Origin: Ferrovibrio sp046297595
Lineage (GTDB): Bacteria > Pseudomonadota > Alphaproteobacteria > Ferrovibrionales > Ferrovibrionaceae
Direction: 5' to 3'
NCBI RefSeq assembly: GCF_046297595.1
Contig: NZ_JBKBHT010000003.1
Location: forward strand, 558,001 to 622,000
Length of the DNA: 64,000 bases
In this document: piece by piece, positions 59,877 through 64,000 of the stretch
Numbering within the stretch: position 1 is the stretch's first letter
How the letters are laid out: the number at the start of each line of letters is the position of its first letter
Position numbers and translations under genes: made by a program
The notes under the pieces: model-generated
Seen by the model: the letters and a program-made list of their open reading frames with translations, nothing else
Told to the model about the DNA's origin: nothing
Databases searched by the model: none

Positions 59877-60722
59877 ATGACGTCATTCAAAATGAAACTA
59901 GGGTTCGCGGCACTCGGCACCCTGATCCTGACCGCCGGGATGCCGGCCATGGCGCAGGCCCTGAAGACGGGCGTGGACGCCACTTTTGCTCCGCATGCGA
60001 TGGTGAAGCTGGGCGGTGGCCTGCAGGGCTTCAATATCGAGCTGGGCGAAGAGCTGGCCAAGCGCATGGGCAAGAAGCTGGAGGTCGAGGGAACCGAGTT
60101 TTCCGGCCTCATCCCCGGTCTGAATGCCAAGAAGTATGATTTCGTCCTGGCACCCGTGACCGTTACCCCGGAACGCGCCAAGACAATGCTGTTCACCGAG
60201 GGTTACCTCAATACCGATTTCACCTTTGTGGAAAAGAAATCGGCACCGGGCATCAAGGCGCTGACCGACCTGAAAGGCAAGACAATCGCCGTCAACAAGG
60301 GTTCGGCCTACGAAAACTGGGCCCGCGACAATGCCGAGAAATACGGCTTCAAGTATGATGTCTATGGCAGCAACTCTGATGCCATCCAGGCGGTACAGTC
60401 CGGCCGCGCCGACGCCAATCTGGGCGGCAATACCGTATCGGCCTGGGCTGCGAAGCAGAACCCGGAAGTCAAGACGACCTACACCATCTCGACTGGTCTG
60501 GTCTGGGCTCTTGCCTTCCGTGGCGACGACAAGGCCGGCCGCGATGCCGCCTCGATGGCACTGAAATGCATGAAGAAGGACGGTTTCGTCGCCAAGACCG
60601 CCGAAAAGTGGTTCGGTTCCAAGCCCGGTCCGGATGCGGCGGCCGTAGTGATCGCACCGGGCCATGGCGTGCCGAACATGGAAGGCTACGACCCGACGCC
60701 GGTTACCCTGAAATGCTCGTAA
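59877..60722 (+). CDS. ABC transporter periplasmic amino-acid-type binding protein (family 3)
   Basis: A 281-residue periplasmic binding protein with a signal peptide (about 1-27, ending AMAQA). The family 3 pattern is seen in LKTGVDATFAPHAMVKLGGG, GFNIELGEELAKRMGKKLEV, FDFVLAPVTVTPERAK-like text (YDFVLAPVTVTPERAKTMLF) and AVNKGSAYENWARDNAEKYG. Such proteins bind polar amino acids or opines; here a hydantoin, carbamoyl or D-amino acid is plausible. It follows carbamoylase by 45 bases with GAGGGGG before the ATG and precedes the ATPase and two permeases. Confidence 0.92.
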   Translation: MTSFKMKLGFAALGTLILTAGMPAMAQALKTGVDATFAPHAMVKLGGGLQGFNIELGEELAKRMGKKLEVEGTEFSGLIPGLNAKKYDFVLAPVTVTPERAKTMLFTEGYLNTDFTFVEKKSAPGIKALTDLKGKTIAVNKGSAYENWARDNAEKYGFKYDVYGSNSDAIQAVQSGRADANLGGNTVSAWAAKQNPEVKTTYTISTGLVWALAFRGDDKAGRDAASMALKCMKKDGFVAKTAEKWFGSKPGPDAAAVVIAPGHGVPNMEGYDPTPVTLKCS

Positions 60723-60759
60723 GCCTTTCGGCGCGAAAGGTGCTTTTGCGATTGTCGAT

Positions 60760-61509
60760 ATGAGTACAACACCGATCCTGGAGCTCGTAGGCCTGCGCAA
60801 GGCCTACGGCTCTCTTGATGTCCTGCGCGGGATCGACCTGCGGGTCTTTCCCGGCGAGATGGTATGTGTCATCGGCCCGTCCGGTTCGGGCAAAAGCAGC
60901 ATGCTGCGCTGCTGTAATCGGCTGGAGAGTTTCCAGGCCGGTCAGATCATGGTTGGCGAAACCGATATCAGCCGCCCCGATGTCGATATCAATGCCGTGC
61001 GACAGCATATCGGCATGGTCTTCCAGCAGTTCAATCTCTACCCGCATCTCACCGCACTCGGGAACGTCACGCTCGCTCTGCGCAAGGTGCAGGGCAAGTC
61101 GCGCACCGAGGCCGACAGACTCGGCATGGCTGCGCTTGAGCGCGTTGGCCTGGCCGACAAGGCCGGGGTCCATCCGGGCCAGCTTTCGGGTGGCCAACAG
61201 CAACGTGTTGGCATCGCGCGCGCCATCGTGTTGCAGCCAAAGATCATTCTGTTTGACGAACCGACCAGCGCGCTCGACCCCGAAACAGTGGGTGAGGTTC
61301 TGAAAGTGATGCGGGAGTTGCGTGAAAACGGCATGACCATGCTGGTAGTGACGCACGAAATGGGTTTCGCCCGCGCCGCCGCCGACCGCATCATTTTCAT
61401 GGATGGCGGCGTGATCGTCGAACAGGGCACGCCTGCCGAGGTCTTCGGCGCCCCGCAGCACGAGCGCACCAAGGCTTTTCTGGCACGCTATACGAACGGC
61501 CATCAGTGA
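60760..61509 (+). CDS. Polar amino acid-type ABC transporter ATP-binding protein
   Basis: A 249-residue ATPase: Walker A GPSGSGKSS (39-47), Q-loop GMVFQQFNLYPHLT, signature LSGGQQQR (142-149), Walker B IILFDEPTSALDPE and switch His in VVTHEMGFAR. The FNLYPHLTALGNV segment is that of the GlnQ/HisP/OccP group. It powers the importer with the two permeases that follow. The ribosome site before the ATG is weak. Its stop overlaps the first permease start (TGATG). Confidence 0.96.
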   Translation: MSTTPILELVGLRKAYGSLDVLRGIDLRVFPGEMVCVIGPSGSGKSSMLRCCNRLESFQAGQIMVGETDISRPDVDINAVRQHIGMVFQQFNLYPHLTALGNVTLALRKVQGKSRTEADRLGMAALERVGLADKAGVHPGQLSGGQQQRVGIARAIVLQPKIILFDEPTSALDPETVGEVLKVMRELRENGMTMLVVTHEMGFARAAADRIIFMDGGVIVEQGTPAEVFGAPQHERTKAFLARYTNGHQ

Positions 61510-62189
61510 TGGACGGCCTAGACCGCTTCCTGCATACCTTCTTCAATGCCGAGGTGGCGGCGCGCTACTGGCCGGATATCGTCGCCGGCATGGGTGTCAC
61601 GGCCGGCGTCGGAGTATTGGTGACGCTGACCGGGCTGGCTCTTGGCCTTGCGCTGGCGATCCTGCGCGCCTTGCAGCAGCCGTGGCTGTCGCTGCCGATC
61701 ATCGCTTTTGTCGATATCATGCGCGCCCTGCCCCCTCTGGTCGTTATCATTATCTTCTTCTTCGCTTTTCCACTGATCGGCCTCTCCATGTCCGCCCTGA
61801 CCGCCACCTGGCTGTCGCTTTCACTGGTGCTGGGGGCCTATGCCGAAGAATGTATCTGGGGCGGCATGATCAGCCTGCCGCGCGGACAGTCAGAGGCGGC
61901 GCGCTCCACCGGCCTGACCTGGTGGCGGACCATGACTTCAGTGATTCTGCCGCAGGCCTTCCGCATCGCCGTACCCCCGCTCACCAACCGCGTTATTGCC
62001 GTGAGCAAGAATGTCGCGCTGGGCTCGGTGGTGGCATTGAGCGAGGTTCTGAACAACGCCCACTCCGCTACCAGCAACGCCGGAAACCCCACGCCCCTGA
62101 CCATGGCGGCGGCGGCCTATCTGGTGATCTTCATCCCTGTGATTTTGACATCACGCCGCCTGGAGCGCGGCTGGCAGTGGCGGACGTGA
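61509..62189 (+). CDS. Amino acid ABC transporter permease 1
   Basis: A 226-residue inner-membrane permease with about five helices. The EAA loop is SEAARSTGLTWWRTMTSVIL and the N-terminal FVDIMRALPPLVVIIIFFFA is typical of the HisM/GlnP family (the residues after RALPPL line the channel). The ATG at 61509 overlaps the ATPase stop; a GTG one codon earlier is also possible. It forms a heterodimer with the next permease, whose start is two bases downstream. Confidence 0.94.
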   Translation: MDGLDRFLHTFFNAEVAARYWPDIVAGMGVTAGVGVLVTLTGLALGLALAILRALQQPWLSLPIIAFVDIMRALPPLVVIIIFFFAFPLIGLSMSALTATWLSLSLVLGAYAEECIWGGMISLPRGQSEAARSTGLTWWRTMTSVILPQAFRIAVPPLTNRVIAVSKNVALGSVVALSEVLNNAHSATSNAGNPTPLTMAAAAYLVIFIPVILTSRRLERGWQWRT

Positions 62190-62190
62190 C

Positions 62191-62865
62191 ATGGACGCCC
62201 TGCTGCGCAACTTCTTCAACATCGATGTCTTCCAGCAGGTCCTGCCCTTCCTGCTGCAGGGCCTATTGACCACCATCGGTCTGTCGCTGCTCGTGATACC
62301 GCTTGGGCTGGTCGGCGGCCTGTTCGTGGCGCTTGCCGCCACTCAGACCGAAAGCCGCCTGGTGCGCGCGCTGGTCGCGATTTATGTCGATGTTTTCCGT
62401 GCCCTGCCGCCGCTCGTGCTGCTGATCTTCATATATTTCGGTTTTCCGTTCTTGGGCATCGACATGCCCAAGCTGCTGGCGGTAGCGCTCGGTTTCCTGC
62501 TCAACAACGCCAGTTATTACGGCGAGATCTTCCGCGCCGGCCTCATGGCTGTGCCGCAGGGCCAGATGGAGGCGGCACGCTCCACCGGCCTGACGCGGCT
62601 GGGAGCACTGACCTGGGTGATCGTGCCGCAGGCGACACGCAACGTGTTGCCCGACCTGATCGGCAACAGCATTGAAGTGGTCAAGCTCACCACGCTGGCC
62701 AGTGTGGTAGCCCTACCCGAGTTGCTGCGCGTGGCCCGTGACGCGCAGTCTCTGCTGTACAATCCTTCACCGGTCGTCCTGGCTGCCCTGATCTATCTGA
62801 CGCTGCTCTGGCCTCTGGTCCGCTGGCTCAGCCGGCTAGAACATAAAGGCATGATTTCACGTTGA
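62191..62865 (+). CDS. Amino acid ABC transporter permease 2
   Basis: A 224-residue HisM/GlnP-family permease. VDVFRALPPLVLLIFIYFGF and the EAA loop MEAARSTGLTRLGALTWVIV parallel the first permease, and the two start codons are in tight succession, so they are the two halves of one channel. It ends the rightward operon. No strong terminator follows; a small GGGC/GCCC hairpin near 62918 is the only candidate. Confidence 0.94.
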   Translation: MDALLRNFFNIDVFQQVLPFLLQGLLTTIGLSLLVIPLGLVGGLFVALAATQTESRLVRALVAIYVDVFRALPPLVLLIFIYFGFPFLGIDMPKLLAVALGFLLNNASYYGEIFRAGLMAVPQGQMEAARSTGLTRLGALTWVIVPQATRNVLPDLIGNSIEVVKLTTLASVVALPELLRVARDAQSLLYNPSPVVLAALIYLTLLWPLVRWLSRLEHKGMISR

Positions 62866-63482
62866 CACGTATAGCCGAATCCGAATCTCTCGCTCATTAG
62901 ACGAAGCAGAACCAAAGGGCCTTTGCCCCTGTTGAAAAATACCTGGCTCGGTTCCGGCGGCTCAGCGTTTTAGTGCAAATTCTCCAGCTCGGACTGCAAA
63001 CTGTCCAAAACTGACTGCACCCCAGAGCAGGTCTGGTCTGCAGGTAGCAATGCCCATTTTTGCAAAGTAAGTTCCTGAATTCTATCAGCCGTATGGATAG
63101 CGATGGATTCAGCCCAATGCACTTAGTTGTGCTCAAAGCTTTTTCCATTGCAGCCATCGATGCACAAATATTTCATCAGACAGGCGATATCCTATAAATC
63201 AGCACGGTGGGCTGAGAATCCAGATTTGGTAATTTTCATCGTCAGCCAGCAGTTGCTGGCACGGTCAGTTTCGACCAGACACATCGACAGGCGCCCACAG
63301 CAAAATTAAGGTCACATGGCACAAGGGATAGGCCAGAGCGTTTGGCTTGGGTCCTGTAGGAATACGCGCCGCATGGCGTTAAGTCGTAGCGACTTCCAGG
63401 CCTACAGCCTCATCGCTCTTATTAAGGCAGCGGTACATTCTGGTTATTTACGGATTGTCGATTCCGGTATTCGCAGGATGCC
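62866..63482. other. 617-base A/T-rich spacer
   Basis: No convincing gene. Short open frames (62897-63157, 63127-63309, 63316-63603 in part) have no ribosome sites or recognisable family text. The spacer contains copy B of the 63-bp repeat (63118-63180) and several A/T-rich stretches (around 63052-63090 and 63170-63240). It may include decayed sequence. Confidence 0.45.
63118..63180 (+). repeat. 63-bp diverged direct repeat, copy B
   Basis: TGCACTTAG, a variable middle, then GCAGCCATCGATGCACAAAT and ATTTCATCAGA. It aligns without gaps to 42859-42921, same orientation, about 20.3 kb away. The outer 9 bases and the last 31 are the best matched. No open frame or terminator explains it. Confidence 0.6.
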
Positions 63483-64000
63483 TCAACTGCTCAAGTGCAG
63501 TGTGGCGACGGCAAAGCCACCGATTGTAACTATTACCCAAGCAATAAATGCCAAAACCAGTGGCTGCCAGCCGCCGTCGATGACGTTCCTCAGGTTGGAT
63601 TGAAGACCGATTGCCGCCAGCGATACCGCCAAGAGGAGGGCCGTTACCGCCTTCACGATGTCGAGAATATCAGGGGGGATCAGGCCCGTTGACGATACAA
63701 CAACGCAGGCTGCGTAGCCGAAAACGAAACCCGGCATCCTTGCCCGCCTCCGGGATGAATAAGCCGAGCTTTCCGCAATCCATGCCAAGGTAAGGATTGC
63801 CGCCGGCAACATAAGAACACGCGACAGTTTCACGGCTATGGCCAACGCGGAGACATCCATGCCGCCGTAACTGGCAGCGGCAACAACCTGCGCGACCTCA
63901 TGGATTGCGGCACCGGCCCAGACGGCATAGGCCTCATTTGTCAGGCCAAGGAATTGACCGGCAATCGGGAGGACAAGAACCGAAACCGTGCCGAAGATTG
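63483..64000 (-). CDS. YeiH-family (UPF0324) putative sulfate exporter-like transporter, 5' truncated
   Basis: The gene enters the window from the right; 172 codons with the stop at 63483 are visible. Reading from 64000 the protein shows LGLTNEAYAVWAGAAIHEVA and QVVAAASYGG, then AIAVKLSRVLMLPAAILTLAW, FVFGYAACVVVSSTGLIP and the last helices ALLLAVSLAAIGLQSNLRNV and PLVLAFIAWVIVTIGGFAVA. The WAGxAIHEVAQVVAA stretch is the YeiH hallmark. These inner-membrane proteins have about ten helices; substrate assignments are tentative. Only the C-terminal half is present. Confidence 0.9.
   Translation of the reverse strand, partial: IFGTVSVLVLPIAGQFLGLTNEAYAVWAGAAIHEVAQVVAAASYGGMDVSALAIAVKLSRVLMLPAAILTLAWIAESSAYSSRRRARMPGFVFGYAACVVVSSTGLIPPDILDIVKAVTALLLAVSLAAIGLQSNLRNVIDGGWQPLVLAFIAWVIVTIGGFAVATLHLSS

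Noticed and set aside
62897..63157. Possible small gene after the ABC permease operon
   Set aside because: Composition and codon pattern are non-coding-like and there is no ribosome site; it overlaps the 63-bp repeat.

Overview
This is a GC-rich, densely coding window from an alphaproteobacterial chromosome. The clearest marker is the block 10.5-21.5 kb, where murA, DUF2948, hisG (short form), hisD, UPF0262, a low-molecular-weight phosphatase, infA, maf, rng and yacG lie on one strand. That order is typical of Alphaproteobacteria. Several PAS_5-type proteins, GAF/PAS histidine kinases and two TRAP transporters point to a free-living, motile, organic-acid-using member, perhaps Rhodospirillales-like; I cannot name the genus. 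I see no phage, integrase, insertion sequence, CRISPR array, rRNA or replication origin. One tRNA (Thr, GGT) is present.

Layout. 0-4 kb: the end of a LivF-type ABC ATPase gene, a Gdx/SugE guanidinium exporter behind a probable guanidine-II riboswitch, a PAS_5 protein and a chemoreceptor. 4.2-7.2 kb: the peroxide-defence module ahpC-ahpD, divergent from oxyR, then a GNAT gene. 7.2-10.3 kb: a hybrid-free histidine kinase and mlaA, whose leader can fold into a branched structure. 10.4-21.5 kb: the conserved housekeeping block, interrupted at 13.3-16.7 kb by four same-strand genes (molybdopterin-domain-like protein, GAF histidine kinase, SIMPL protein, eRF1-like protein). 21.7-26.2 kb: a membrane protein, dcd, CYTH protein, tRNA-Thr, two PAS_5 genes and small hypotheticals. 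26.4-31.2 kb: three tandem paralogous pentapeptide-repeat proteins, divergent from a protein that fuses a histone H1-like Lys/Ala tail to a PilZ domain.

31.2-38.3 kb: a TRAP transporter and a class II HMG-CoA reductase, divergent from a MocR-type regulator and a flavoprotein. This suggests mevalonate uptake and catabolism. 38.4-42.8 kb: a quinate/shikimate dehydrogenase, a second TRAP transporter and type II dehydroquinase, a coherent quinate/shikimate uptake and catabolism operon. 43.1-50.7 kb: a 1859-residue exported, beta-rich, coiled-coil, ricin-lectin-like protein, convergent with a TPR-secretin lipoprotein. This is the least familiar part of the window and the best candidate for an undescribed surface or secretion system. 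51.3-62.9 kb: a hydantoin/N-carbamoyl amino acid catabolic locus. Racemase, flavin reductase, FAD oxidase, DapA-like and SDR genes run one way; a LysR regulator, hydantoinase, carbamoylase and a polar amino-acid ABC transporter run the other. Two related LysR-type palindromes sit in the two control regions. The window ends inside a YeiH-family transporter gene.

A 63-bp diverged direct repeat occurs at 42.86 kb and 63.12 kb and brackets the giant-protein and hydantoin loci. Together with AT-rich gaps, this hints that the 20-kb interval may have been rearranged or acquired. All functional calls rest on reading motifs by eye, without database searches.
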